Assembly: GCF_028389875.1 (NCBI RefSeq)
Contig: NC_084670.1
Coordinates: 11,131,383-11,195,382 of the forward strand
Direction: 5' to 3'
DNA length: 64,000 nucleotides
Source of the DNA: Rhea pennata
Taxonomy: Eukaryota; Chordata; Aves; Rheiformes; Rheidae
Shown: piece after piece, positions 12,871-24,303 of the stretch
Layout: the number at the start of each line of letters is the position of its first letter
Numbering within the stretch: position 1 is the stretch's first letter
Notes under the pieces: model-generated
What the model saw: the letters and a program-made list of their open reading frames with translations, nothing else
The model's database searches: none
What the model was told of the DNA's origin: nothing
Made by a program: the position numbers and the translations under genes

Positions 12871-15800
12871 ATGGCGTGCGCCGCTGCGGCGCGGGGCGCT
12901 GGGAGCCCCTTCTCCTCGGACAGGCACGCCCGCCTCCTCCTGGCCCAGATCAACCGGCTGCGGGGCGGGCAGAGCTTCTGCGACGTGCGGCTGGAGGTGG
13001 GCCCCGAGGCGTTCGCCGTGCACCGCCTGGTGCTGGCGGCCAGCAGCCCCTACTTCGCGGCGCTCTTCGCGGGGGGCATGAAGGAGGCCGGCCGCGACGT
13101 GGTGCGGATCGCGGGCGTCGAGGCGGGCATCTTCCACACGCTCCTCGACTTCATCTACACAGGTAACGGCGGGGCCCCGCGCGGCGGCGCGCGCTGGCGG
13201 GGGGCGCCGGGGGCCGCCGAGGCGGCGGTTGCCCAACGGCCGCGCCTGGGTAACGGTCGCCCAACGGCCGTGCCCGCCCGCCGGGCAGCACCGCGTCGTG
13301 TACACGGGCGGAGGGGTGCCGCGTCCTCCGCAGCCGACACCGGGGCCCCGTTGTCGTGTGCGTGCCCGCAGGAGTGGTGAGCATCGGGGAGCACAACGTT
13401 CAGGAGCTGATAGTCGCCGCAGACATGCTGCAGCTCACCGAGGTCGTGGAGCTCTGCTGCGAGTTCCTGAAGGGACAGATCGACCCCTCGAACTGCATCG
13501 GCCTCTTCCAGTTCTCCGAGCAAATTGCCTGCCATGACCTTTTGGAGTTCACTGAGAGCTACATCCACGCTCACTTCCTGGAAGTACAGAACGGGGAGGA
13601 ATTCCTGGCACTAACAAAAGAGCAGCTGATTAAGATCCTGCGGAGTGAGGATCTGAGCATAGAGGATGAGTACCAGGTTTTTATAGCTGCAATGCAATGG
13701 ATTCTGAAGGATCTGGGAAAAAGAAAGAAACATGTAGTAGAAGTACTGGAGCCTGTTCGATTCCCTCTGTTACCAGCACAGAGACTCTTAAAATATATAG
13801 AAGGTAAGTGAAGGAAGGAATGTAAGACTATCAGATATTTGCATAAACTGTATGTTATTCAAGGTTACTGGGATTTGATTTATTTTTTCTTAGATTAATA
13901 GTACAATGAGTGGAAAGAATTACATTACATCAAGTTGCGTTTTGTAACAAGTGAGCACAGGCATGTTTTAAAATTAAACTTTTGAAAAGGTTATAAAGGT
14001 ATGCAACCTTAATTTGTCTGCTGCTTTAGGAGAAGCTAGCAGCTTTTTCATAGGTGACTTAGTCATTGTTGTCTGTTTTCTCATTTTGCCTTTTATGATC
14101 TTCTACATTTCAAGGTGTTCCAGATTTCAGCCTTCGGGTGGCCCTGCAAACTCTGTTGAAAGAATACTGTGAAGTCTGTAAATCTCCCAAAGAGAACAAG
14201 GTCAGCAGTTTTCTGCAAGCTTCTAAAGCTCGTCCCCGGAGGAAAGCCAGGAAGTACCTTTATGCAGTAGGTTAGAATGCAGTTGTTCAAACTTTGTAAA
14301 ACAATGTAGTAGTAGCTCATATTAGAATACTGAAAGAGATACTGGGCTCTCTTTGTGTGATTAGAAGTTACCAAAATATCAAAATGCTTCATCTGGCAGA
14401 GTTACTGTGTTAGTTGCTTTCTGCTTAGTATTGCAGAAGAGGGGAGAATTCATACTTAATATCATCATAACATAGTATTCAAAGCCTAGATTTGCCTTTC
14501 AGAAATTATTTGCCGTGGATAAAAGTTGTGAATCAGCTGAAGATTTGCCCATAGTTCACTACTAGAATGATGTATGCAAATTTGCTGCACTCTTTGTTCT
14601 TCTAAAGGTTATATTTCTCTCTCTCTTAAGATCAGAGGTTTGATTGCTTCCTTTCCCCCCTCAGTATTTTACTGAGGGATCTTTAAGAAACTATAGAATT
14701 AGTTCCTATTTCAAAGAGTCACTGAGGAGAATGGGATGCTGCTGCTTGCATCTTTCAAATGAAGCTGAGCCAGAGAGAAATAGATTTGTCAAGATCCACT
14801 AGAAAAATCGCAACAGAACATGGACTAGGCTCCCTCTGTCACAGAAGGGCAATACTCTGCACTGATTATAAAGCTACCTGTTCTGCTCAGGTTTATACTG
14901 TGCTGTTAGAAAGGAAGTCTTTTCTTCAGTTTTTACAGTTAGCATGTTTTAGCCTTCAATAATCTGAGCAGATTTTTTTTTCCAACTGTTAAACTTTGTT
15001 GCCAAACATGTGACAGTGTTTATAGAAGATATGTATTGAAATATTCTTTGACTAGGAAATTCTGGCTCATGTAATGAGAACTTGAATTTTTTGCAACTTC
15101 TCAGTACAGCTGTAGCTTTGCATTGGAGAAGAAGAATACTGTTTCACCATGTGGGCAGTAACACCCACTTTAGATAGCACAGGCTGTTGGTTGATCTCTG
15201 CATTTTATTAAGAAAATCAGTAATATATTATCAGTAATATTTGTACTGTGGCAGTGAGGTGTTCAGTTGAGCAACCTGCAAGATGAGTGTTCTTCCAGGT
15301 CTGCCAGAGAAGCAGTGCTACTTGGAAAAGTTTGATTCCTACTATAAGGAGTTAATGCCAGTTATTGTAGTGTGTGGGTTTTTTTTTTTTTTTTTTTTTT
15401 TTTGGGGGGGTGATGTTCAGATATAGGAGCAAGAAAATGAGTGGGAAGCTTTTACTCTGTTATGACCTTTCTACTTGCTTTACAGGCGGATATACCCGAC
15501 TGCAAGGAGGACGCTGGAGTGACAGCAGAGCCCTCAGCTGTGTAGAGCGGTTTGACACCTTCAGCCACTATTGGACCACGGTGTCTTCTCTCCACCAGGC
15601 CCGGAGCGGGCTGGGTGTGGCAGTTGTGGGAGGAATGGTGTATGCTATTGGAGGTAACAGCTGAAACACACACTTTGCTTGGGAGTGTTCACAATGCCAA
15701 GCAGAGCCCTGTCCTGCCATGTAAAGCATTTGTGTGCTTCTTAAAAGCAAAGACTGACCCTAGAAATTCCCTGAAGAATTGGCTTGTATCAGAGGCATTG

Positions 15801-18800
15801 TCATCTGGACTGTGACTTGATTTCAGAATGTTGAATAGTTTCCACATGTTTTAGGAATATTTATCCTATAGTGGTACAGTAGATTTCTGCTCCTTTAACT
15901 GTAGTGGCAGTGCATGGTGGGGATTTTTTGTTGCTATTGTTATTCTGTTAGCTTTAAGGCAAGAGTTGATGATACAGAGGTTCCTTTGCTCATGTGTGAG
16001 TTAACTGTGGTTCAGTAGCCGGGAGAATTTTAGTGGTGTCCTTTACTGATTTACTGACTATGTAGGGAATCAGTGTTACATGCTTTAATTCAAGCTAAGT
16101 TTGTTTTGGGGGGAAAGGGCCCCTTTTTGAAGGACTAATTTGACATATAGGGAATCAGTATATGGCTTTGTTTGTCATGTGGATACTGGAGAAATCATGG
16201 TGGAGACTTCAACATTATTCTTCTTGTAGCTGGTTCCTGTTGGCTAGCTAAAAGAAAGATCTTGTATTGAGATGTCAGTTCTGGAAGAAACTGAAGGATG
16301 GTTATATATCTGCAGTGCAAAACACTGTCATTCCCCTGTCTTTGTTTTGCTCTTATTATCCATTTGTTTTGCTCTTATTATCCAGGTGAAAAGGACTCAA
16401 TGATTTTTGACTGTACTGAATGTTACGATCCAGTTACAAAGCAGTGGACTGCTGTGGCTTCCATGAACCATCCCCGTTGTGGACTGGGAGTGTGCACTTG
16501 TTACGGAGCTATCTATGCTTTGGGTAACTCCCTCCCTCCTCCCCCCCTCCCCCACCCCCGCAGTGTGAAGCTAATTTTAAAGTTGTCAGTTAATAGAGCT
16601 TGTAAACTGACTGATTTTTAAATATTATAGCTTTGTGTTGCAAATCTACGTTTTGAAAACAGTTGTTCAAATGAACAATAGTATAACAAATCTTTGTGGA
16701 TTGATTATTGTTCAGTTATAATTTATTTCCTTTGTAGATTGCATGCTGTTGTACCACACCTGGTTTCAGAATTAATGTGTCCTGGAACAGTGTTCAGTAC
16801 ATCTAAAATTCAGTTAACACACAACTTTGTACAAATTTTTTTATGTTTGCTGTTATTTGCAGGAGGCTGGGTTGGTGCGGAGATTGGCAACACAATTGAA
16901 AGATTTGATCCTGAAGAGAATAGTTGGGATGTGGTGGGAAGCATGGCTGTGCCTCGGTACTGCTTTGGGTGTTGTGAAATGCAAGGTGTGTATTAGTAAA
17001 CATGGATCCAGAAAGAAGTCTGAGTGTCGGGTTTTGCTGGATGTTGAAACTCTGTATTTTAATTGTGAATTCTTACCTTTGTCTTGTACTGGGCTGTCAG
17101 TTGCACAAGCTGATGTATTGCTCTTGTGCTCACTTATTTTTCTGATACTTTTTTTTTTTAATGGCCTTTCAGTTCTGTAGATATATCTCCTGCTTTTTAC
17201 CCCTTGAAAGAGATAACTATACTGATGACCACATAGAAACCTAACTAACACATCAGCCGTAGACTATCCTTCCTCTCTGTGCTTTTATTTCTTGTACCAT
17301 TGCATATGTGTCTGTAGGTATTTGAAGAGTTGCCACAGGTCATCTCAAAACAAACATGTTAAAGATTTGATATATAAGTGTATTTCTTAAGCATTTGCTC
17401 AGGCCTGTCCAGCAGTTGCAGGCTTCTGAATTCTTTAAGCTGCATTTAGTTAAATTAATGATGGCTTTCATCAGAACTTCTAGTATTTGAGCTTCTTAGT
17501 TACTTATTTGAAAATTTTATGTATGTTATTTCTGGACAAACGGATGATTTTATTTGGAATTCTTAAACCATCTTAATGCCAGGCTGAAATGGGTATTGTT
17601 ACAAACATTTTTCTTCTTTCAGATCTGTCTGTTATGAAATCTAATATAGGGAAAACCCTATCTCTGCAGGTTTGATTTATGTTGTTGGAGGTATCAGCAA
17701 TGAAGGAGTAGAATTACGTTCTGTTGAAGTCTATGATCCAATATCTAAACGGTGGTCTGAGCTTCCTCCAATGGGAACCCGAAGAGCATATCTTGGCGTA
17801 GCAGCTCTCAACGATTGTATTTATGCTGTGGGAGGCTGGAATGAATCGCAAGATGCACTTGCCACTGTAGAAAGATACTCCTTTGAAGAGGTATGATAGA
17901 GTCCATTTCTTGCAGAAATGTCAGTTGCATCAGCATTGTGTAAGGTGCTATAGGGATAGTATGCTTTGCTGCTTTAAAAAGGAAAAAAAAACTTAGATGT
18001 TGCACAATTGGGAAAATTCAGTTTGCTAGAAGCAATTTAAAAAAAAAATCAATTTCTTCTTCACTATTAGCTGGTAATCGGAGTAAAAACCAAGCTTCAG
18101 TGACCTTAGGGTCTGTCTATGTCCTAACCAGTCTGTAGAATTTTGCTAGTCTTACTGAGTGGAGTGTTTATAAAGACTGTGCATTCTTTTGAGTAATTGA
18201 AAGCTAACCAATACTGATGATGCACAGATATACTGTAGTCTGCTAAATATTCAAAGTTAATATGGGGGGAATAGATTCCTTTTCTGCAACAGAATAGTCA
18301 ATACTCTGACTAGAGAGGGGGAAAAAAAACACCCCAAAAGAGTAAGAACTGCCCTTTGCTGCAAAAACTGAGGGTCTAGCACGACTGGAAAAATCACTTT
18401 GAATCATTTTTCAAAACAATGTGAAACTTGTCCTGGCTGCTACAGCTCATGCACAACGCTCTTTGGAACAGTAGTGTTAAACAGTGGTGGCACATGTATT
18501 CCATTCTATTTTGCATTTGGAATTGAACATAATTCTCTTTATTTCCCATCAAATTATATGCCATCCTGTGTTTTGGAGGCAGACTGCATCTTGCAGTGAC
18601 TGAAGAAAGGATGGGTTTATGTATAAATAGTGTGTGATCTGTTCCTTAGTCAGGTGAGTATGATTTGGACTATTTGTGAAAGTGTTCAAGAGTGTGTGCT
18701 GTCATTCGAATCCTGATAATTCTCTCAATACCATATACGTACAGTATTAGTGTAACTGTATTTGAGCCTGTGAAGTGCTTTCTGAGCAATCTTTGTACAT

Positions 18801-19114
18801 GTTTCAGTACTTAAGCTTAAAAAGTTATTCTTATGAGAATTGGGGCCTCACCTTAAAACTGTTTGCTGACTCTTCCACCTTCTCATTAGGAAAAGTGGGT
18901 TGAAGTTGCATCAATGAAGATACCAAGAGCTGGTGTCTGTGTTGTGGCTGTGAATGGATTTCTTTATGCCTCGGGAGGCCGTGCTCCCAGTCATGATTTT
19001 GCTGCTCCAGTAACCTCTGACTCTGTAGAAGTGTATAACCCTCATATGGACAGTTGGACTGAAATTGCCAACATGATCACCAGCCGCTGTGAAGGAGGTG
19101 TAGCTGTGCTGTAA
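12871..19114 (+). CDS. IPP: IPP, BTB-BACK-Kelch protein (KLHL27), complete
   Basis: Eight coding exons splice with canonical GT-AG sites: 12871-13162, 13372-13803, 14115-14270, 15486-15653, 16386-16523, 16863-16985, 17670-17890 and 18890-19114. They give 1755 nt, or 584 codons plus TAA, the same length I recall for mammalian IPP. A BTB domain (roughly residues 26-133, with FCDVRLEVG and AASSPYFAALF) is followed by a BACK domain (about 138-240, with FSEQIACHDLLEF). Six kelch blades follow, marked by GG pairs (AVGGYT, AIGGEKD, ALGGWVG, VVGGIS, AVGGWNE, ASGGRA). The family binds actin and probably serves as a substrate adaptor for cullin-3 ubiquitin ligases; that is family knowledge. The ATG at 12871 is chosen because MACAAAARGAGSPFSSD aligns with the family start. 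Six of seven introns split a glycine codon at phase 1. Identity is near certain; exon 1 could have an alternative upstream start. Confidence 0.96.
13163..13371 (+). promoter_or_regulatory. IPP: IPP intron 1: MYB-type motif cluster and tandem repeat
   Basis: This 209-bp GC-rich intron holds four same-strand YAACGG motifs (13164-13169, 13234-13239, 13251-13256, 13262-13267), the core recognised by MYB-family factors. Part of the cluster comes from a 28-bp-period duplication: the 20-mers at 13227-13246 and 13255-13274 match at 18 of 20 positions. A second donor-like sequence, G|GTAACGG at 13250, copies the real donor at 13163. Confidence 0.6.
15379..15410. repeat. T25 tract followed by G7 in IPP intron 3
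   Basis: Uninterrupted T run at 15379-15403 followed by seven G. It lies about 75 bp before the exon 4 acceptor at 15485. It could be length-variable or a sequencing artefact. Confidence 0.95.
16341..16384 (+). repeat. Perfect 22-bp tandem duplication at IPP exon 5 acceptor
   Basis: The unit TTTGTTTTGCTCTTATTATC plus CA occurs at 16341-16362 and again directly at 16363-16384. The second copy supplies the polypyrimidine tract of the acceptor (CCAG ending at 16385). The first copy carries the same tract but ends CCAT, so it has no AG. Confidence 0.97.
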
Positions 19115-22100
19115 AAAAGAAGGAAACTCCCTAAGGAAAGAGTGAGCTTCTACCTCCTTGGATTTCCGGTTTCATTGGCCAGAAACCTCCTCCATCAGCA
19201 GGAGCTTCAGCAGAGGCCATGGAGGAGTAGATTAGAAGGCTCCTCCTAAGCAAAAGGAAATCTTAAAACTCTTGGCCCCGAAAGTAAATTGGCTTGTGCA
19301 AAGTCTGTTTCAGTAAGTGCTCTGCAAAGAGTAGGATTACCTCTTATGACTGGATTAAACTCACTGAAACAAATGGCAAGTTAGCTGTGAAGATACCTGA
19401 TCTGAAGAAATCATTCCAGCACATAGAAATTTAGATAAGAGCTGACTAGCTCCTTGGTTAGCATTAGTTGTCTTTTTCTCATAGAAAACAATGTAGAAAG
19501 AGTGAAAGGTGGAGAAGGCTTGGTACTGGCCCTAATGTATTTGAGCCTCTCCTGTGTTGCTGGGCAAAGGCACTAAATATGAATTGGATAACTGCTTTCC
19601 TGCTGCCCCACTAAACTTTAATGATAAGTGGCTGAGAATGTCATGTTCTGAAAGGTTATTCTCACAGTTGTCATATTGTCATTCCATTTCAGCACAGGCT
19701 TTTCATTTATCAATGATGACAGTAGTGCTCCTGTTCATTAAGCTCTTACCAATTTTAAATGGAAATCCATTAGTTATCCATTAGCTGGTTTTTGTTTAGG
19801 ACTGTTCTCAATGCAAAAATTTAGGAAAAGCCTCTTGCCTGTATTCCTCCCTTACCTGAATATGTTTTTACCCTGTGTGACACAGACTGAAACTGGGCAT
19901 TGGAACAGAAGCTGTTCTATAAGGTACATGTGTTCATTTGCTACATCTTATATCCTGCCTTTTTCAGGTTTAAGTGGATGTAGCTTTTTGTGGTAAAATA
20001 AGTTGTATTCTGCATTAATAATGCTGTTAGTGTGTTTTGTCTGAAGGATTTTGTGTTTAGTTTTGATGCTTTGTAGAACAATATTTCTAGCAATTTATAA
20101 CTATTCCTAGATTCATCTAATTAACATTGTCCTGGAGGCTGCCTTTTGCACAATAGGATTGCATTGTCTGCAGAGCTGTGGATGAGAGGTGAAGGATTCG
20201 AATAGAGTCTGAAATAAGGCTTCCTGAACTTTGACAGACAGTGGTATTCTAGAACACAAAACCACAACTGGAATGTCACAAAACAGGAAGCCTGCACTAT
20301 GTAGACAAAGGAGCATTCACACCATTTAGGTAAACATCCCCTACGTAATATTAACAAATTCATGAATAAAAGCCTCCAAGGTTAGTGGTACCTTAAGAAT
20401 CTAGGTTTTGCATTCCAGCATAGGGTTGGGAGACTGCTGTGCTAAAACATACTGTATGATGGAGTGTTCATTTCTCTGATCTCTCTAATCTTGTATGTGC
20501 TTTTACTTCAAGATGAACTACTTATGCCTGTTTCCCCCATTCCATCCTCTTCCCTCTGCCCATACTCCCCCCCCAACAAAAGTTGAAGCTAGTTATTTAA
20601 ACAGCTTTTCATAATGAAATGTATATTCTTACTAATGGTGAAATGCTGTTGTAGGGTGCTTTCCTATTGTAGTAAGCTCTATCACTGCCGCTCTTAAATC
20701 TAATAGCTCTTGTTTTACTGGGAATTCAGTTTCCCAGTAGGACACTGGGAAAGATTGTTTATAAATGTAAATGTTTACTATTTTTAAACTGGAAGTTACA
20801 CACTTCCACAGTGAAATACTTATGTATTGCTTTTTTCACTATAAAAATGCTCAGGCTTCTTGAAAGTGTGGCTGCCTTGCTGACTGTGGTTGTAGCCCTC
20901 TCTGGGCCCAAAGGACAGGTAATGTTTCTTAAGCTTTCTTCTTCACACTTCATGACCCACCCCTCTTGAACTCTGAGAAACATTACTTTAACTACATTGT
21001 ATTTGTTTGGGAGTTACTAGTTCACTTCCAATCTCATCCCATAAACTTCTTGTTTTAGAGCAGCTGGAGGGAATCAGTAGTTGTATGAAGCTACCTTCTC
21101 TAGTTCTTGTGATTATAGTAGTCAGCTGATTTTTACTGAAACATGACAGTGGTCTTTGATACTCAACACCTCTTCCTTTTTCTCCAGGGCCAAAGGAAAT
21201 GCTCTTCTCTGGGCCCAATCAAACTATTGCCATGGCTGAGTAAGGAAGAATAAAAACTGTTTTAATTCTCAAACTCAGTTTTGCTTTCTTTGTATTTAGA
21301 GAGTATAGAATTACATCACCGAGAGATAGGATGCTGTCAGTTTGAAAGTGTGAGGCTTATGTATGTGTTTCCTCACATAAGAGGAAGATGGCTTCATCTT
21401 TAAGACAGCATTTTTTTTTAACTCCTGTTCTTTGCAGAATGAACAGATACCAAGTTTAAGCTACAGTAGGTACTTTGTTCTTTAATGAACACATATACAG
21501 AAAATAGTACTTTGAAAGAACTGTGAGGATTCCCTAAATTGGTGCTGAGTGTGTGTCTGGTAGCAATGTTTTAGCTTTCTTCTTGCATCTCACAGTGTCC
21601 TTAAACAAAAGATGAAAATCCTACACTGAACATCTACACATGCAACTACTTAGGTTTCTTAAGGCAGATGAGGAAAAAAGCACGTGACTTGCTCTTCCTT
21701 TCACAGTATGTAGGGGAAGAAGCCACAACATAAATGTGAAGACATTACGCTTCTTCCAGTGCAGCTGGCCCCCTAATGGCAGATTTGCTGGACACAAAGT
21801 CTGTTTCTGTCTGTCCCAGGTGCTCAAATTCAACTACTGTGTTAAGGAGGGAGAACGCACAAACTCCTTTCAGGTCCCATTATCTGGTCCTTTAGTGCCA
21901 GAGACTGAATCCTTGTGTCATATCATACCAAGCATCATTTGATAGTACTTTCATTTAGGAATGTGATGGTTCTTTAGGGCTCTGCTGCTTGCAGCTTCCT
22001 TGGCTAGGTAACCCTAAGTCTAAACAAAAGCTGGAAACAGCTGGATCAGTTGTTGTTTTTATTTAAACAAGTCTATGCAATCTTTTTGTCTTTGGTGGTA

Positions 22101-22604
22101 CCTTACAGAAGATGCAAATTTGTAAGTTTTCTCTTCTAGCTTTCTACACTTCATCACAATTACTGGAGGAACTACCTAAGGTAAATGCTGACCTTTGCTT
22201 GTCACTTCAAACAACCCTTGCCTTGCTGCTGGAAACAAGCCTTGACTGTCCTTTGTTACCTCACTAGTGCTTCCTTGCATAGTACTTTCACCATCTTCTC
22301 AGCTGAAGTGAGGCTAAGTTTGGGCGTGGGTTGTGTGTGTGTGTTGTTTTTTGTTGGTTTCGTTTTGTTTTTTTGCATTTATAAAATAGCAACTGAATCT
22401 GTATGTACTTCTCTTCCATTTTCCTAAATAATAAACTACACTGGAGTCACACGTCTTCTCCTGCAGCAAGAGTTGCTTCACCTTGCTTTCAGCTTCCTTA
22501 AGAACTTTTTCTAAAGGCTACCTGATAGCTACATGATTGTTTTACTCAATACAGAACATTATCACATACTATAGTTAAGCCAAATACTTCAATAATTCAA
22601 TAAA
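19115..22604 (+). other. IPP: IPP 3' UTR and downstream, with several poly(A) signals
   Basis: No coding sequence is seen after the IPP stop. AATAAA hexamers occur at 20365-20370, 21249-21254, 22430-22435 and 22599-22604, so 3' UTRs from about 1.3 to 3.5 kb are possible. Which is used cannot be decided from sequence. The remainder is AT-rich with no recognised repeat. Confidence 0.55.
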
Positions 22605-22683
22605 GCAATTCATACTTTTGACAGATGAATCTCCATTTTAAATTCATATGGCAGCGACATCTTATCTTGTTGAAGAGTGATAC

Positions 22684-22689
22684 TTTATT
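22684..22689 (-). terminator. TMEM69: Candidate poly(A) signal of TMEM69
   Basis: TTTATT on the + strand reads AATAAA on the minus strand, about 215 nt after the TMEM69 stop. It is the first such hexamer downstream and lies only 80 bp from the last candidate IPP signal. Confidence 0.55.
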
Positions 22690-22903
22690 CTACAGGTAAG
22701 GCCAGATTCATGGCTACCTTGAAAGTGATCAGTATTTACAATCCTTTCCTGCTAAACTTGCTAAGCAGCTCTTTGCTTCTGGTACAAACATCTTGAACAT
22801 TGCTATCTTCTGACTTCTAAGCACAAACACTTTTTAAAATTATTTTTCCCTGTAACCTAATACAAAGGGCTTAACAAATAAATACTTTTTTCCTCTGGTT
22901 TTC

Positions 22904-24303
22904 TCATTTTGTGTTCTTCCATTTATTTGTGCTGTCACTTAGCTGTTTCTCTGAATCAATTGTCTTCAGTGTTAAAGTGGCTAGTAGTGATAATACCGCC
23001 AACACTGTTACCACTATTCTCAGTGCTTTAAACCAACTAGGATAAGTAGGAAGAAGGGCAAGGTCATAATGTAGTGCTATCCCTAAACCCATTATAAGCA
23101 GGATTGCACTATGGGTGACGCTTTGAAAAAGTAAGGCTTGCCAAGCAAATAAAGGAGGAACTGTACTGTTAGCTAGGTTCAGCCAGTCGGGTTTGGCTGG
23201 ACTGTTTTCTGGGACAGCAAATCCCCACCTGATTCCTCCTAGGAAAGAGACTATTACAGCACCATATGTCATCTGAGCAAATGCCAGCTCGGGGTAGTAG
23301 GTCCCTTGGACAGCCATTACCAGTGGCACAGAAACAAATGGAATTAGCCCTACAAGGCTTAAGTAAAGGGCTGGCTTTGGAGAATCCTTTAGTGACTTCA
23401 TACGGTACTGCATCGGGTCCAAGTCTTTGGTCTCAGGTTCTTTGGGGGTTTTTTTCTTTAAGATAGGGATAGAGGTGTGAAATGCCTGCAGCTTGGTTGC
23501 ATGTATTAATGCTTGGTTGAGGCTTGGAGATCTTGAAAGAAGACAAACATCTCTGTGCAGATGGAGGATGAGAGGAGAAGAGCAAGTTGTCTTATTCTTT
23601 CCATACTGCAGCAGTCTGGGACCAGTTAACTTCTGGAGCTGCAATTACAAAGTTTGTTCTGAACACCTTGCACTCGAGGCTTTTTGTCCTACAGTTACTT
23701 AAATTAAATGGGAAATGTTGTACCAAGTTGTTTTCCAGGTCAAGACCCTCCACAGTTGCCCTTCCCTTCAGTTTTTGGATGTTTTTGATTTAACCAGTTA
23801 ACTGACAGGGCTCTTATAAGAGACCTAATGAAGAGCAGCTAGTTTTTTTTGTAGTGAATAAGGAGCTCTGAAAGATATATAAATCCACCTATTTTGCCAA
23901 CCACATTCTTCAGACTTTGTTAAATTAGATGTACCAGTCCTTTTCAGCAATCCTTTTGACAGAAGAATATGAAGTAATTATAAAAATAGGACAGTTGTCA
24001 ACCCCAACTCACAGCTATACAAAAACAAAGATAACAGGAGTACAGGAAAGTACTTTGGTCATTAAAACCTGATTTTTATAAAAGAAATGTCTTAGTTTTA
24101 GCTAAATAGTGCTGCAAAATTAGGAATTACCTCAGGAAAGTTTATTGTGATAAAAGCACATCTAGTCAGCTGTGTAAGTCACCTTTTTTCAATGCTTCAC
24201 TTATATCTTTTATTATTCTATTTTTAAAGAAAGAGCAAAAAATGCTTCAGAAACTTACCTTGAAAGGTATCTGGAAGAAGCACCGTTGCACTAGATGAAA
24301 CAT
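22904..24303 (-). CDS. TMEM69: TMEM69, multi-pass membrane protein (DUF3429 family)
   Basis: Two coding exons on the minus strand: 24303-24259 (15 codons, MFHLVQRCFFQIPFK, donor GTAAG) and 23638-22904 (244 codons plus stop), giving 259 residues against about 247 recalled for human. The frame in the large exon is closed upstream by a TAA at 23647-23645, and TTGCAG just before 23638 is a good acceptor, so the ATG must come from the small upstream exon. Its product matches the N-terminus of mammalian TMEM69. The conserved core starts at about residue 101 (DSPKPALYLSLVGLIPF). About five hydrophobic segments follow, near residues 105-125, 136-155, 175-190, 192-211 and 221-240, with the conserved SFLGGIRWGFA and YPSWFKALRIVV. 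The basic, acid-free N-terminus would suit a mitochondrial presequence, but that is inference. Molecular function is unknown. The gene is convergent with IPP and divergent from GPBP1L1. Confidence 0.94.

Larger units (their letters stand above)
12480..13420 (+). promoter_or_regulatory. IPP: CpG island promoter of IPP
   Basis: Base composition changes abruptly from AT-rich to very GC- and CpG-rich at about 12.5 kb and stays so through coding exon 1, intron 1 and the start of exon 2. It contains three perfect tandem CCTCCCGCCC decamers (12691-12720, GC-box/KLF-SP type) and several NRF1-like motifs. No TATA box is evident, so a dispersed CpG-type start is likely. The transcription start itself cannot be placed from sequence. 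Confidence 0.8.

Noticed and set aside
18690-18720. ATTCGAATCC resembling a tRNA T-loop (B box)
   Set aside because: No A box or foldable cloverleaf upstream; only 9 of 11 bases match the B box.
22904-23644. TMEM69 as a single-exon ORF starting at 23644
   Set aside because: The first codon is TTG, preceded in frame by TAA, and overlaps a splice acceptor; the ATG exon is at 24259-24303.
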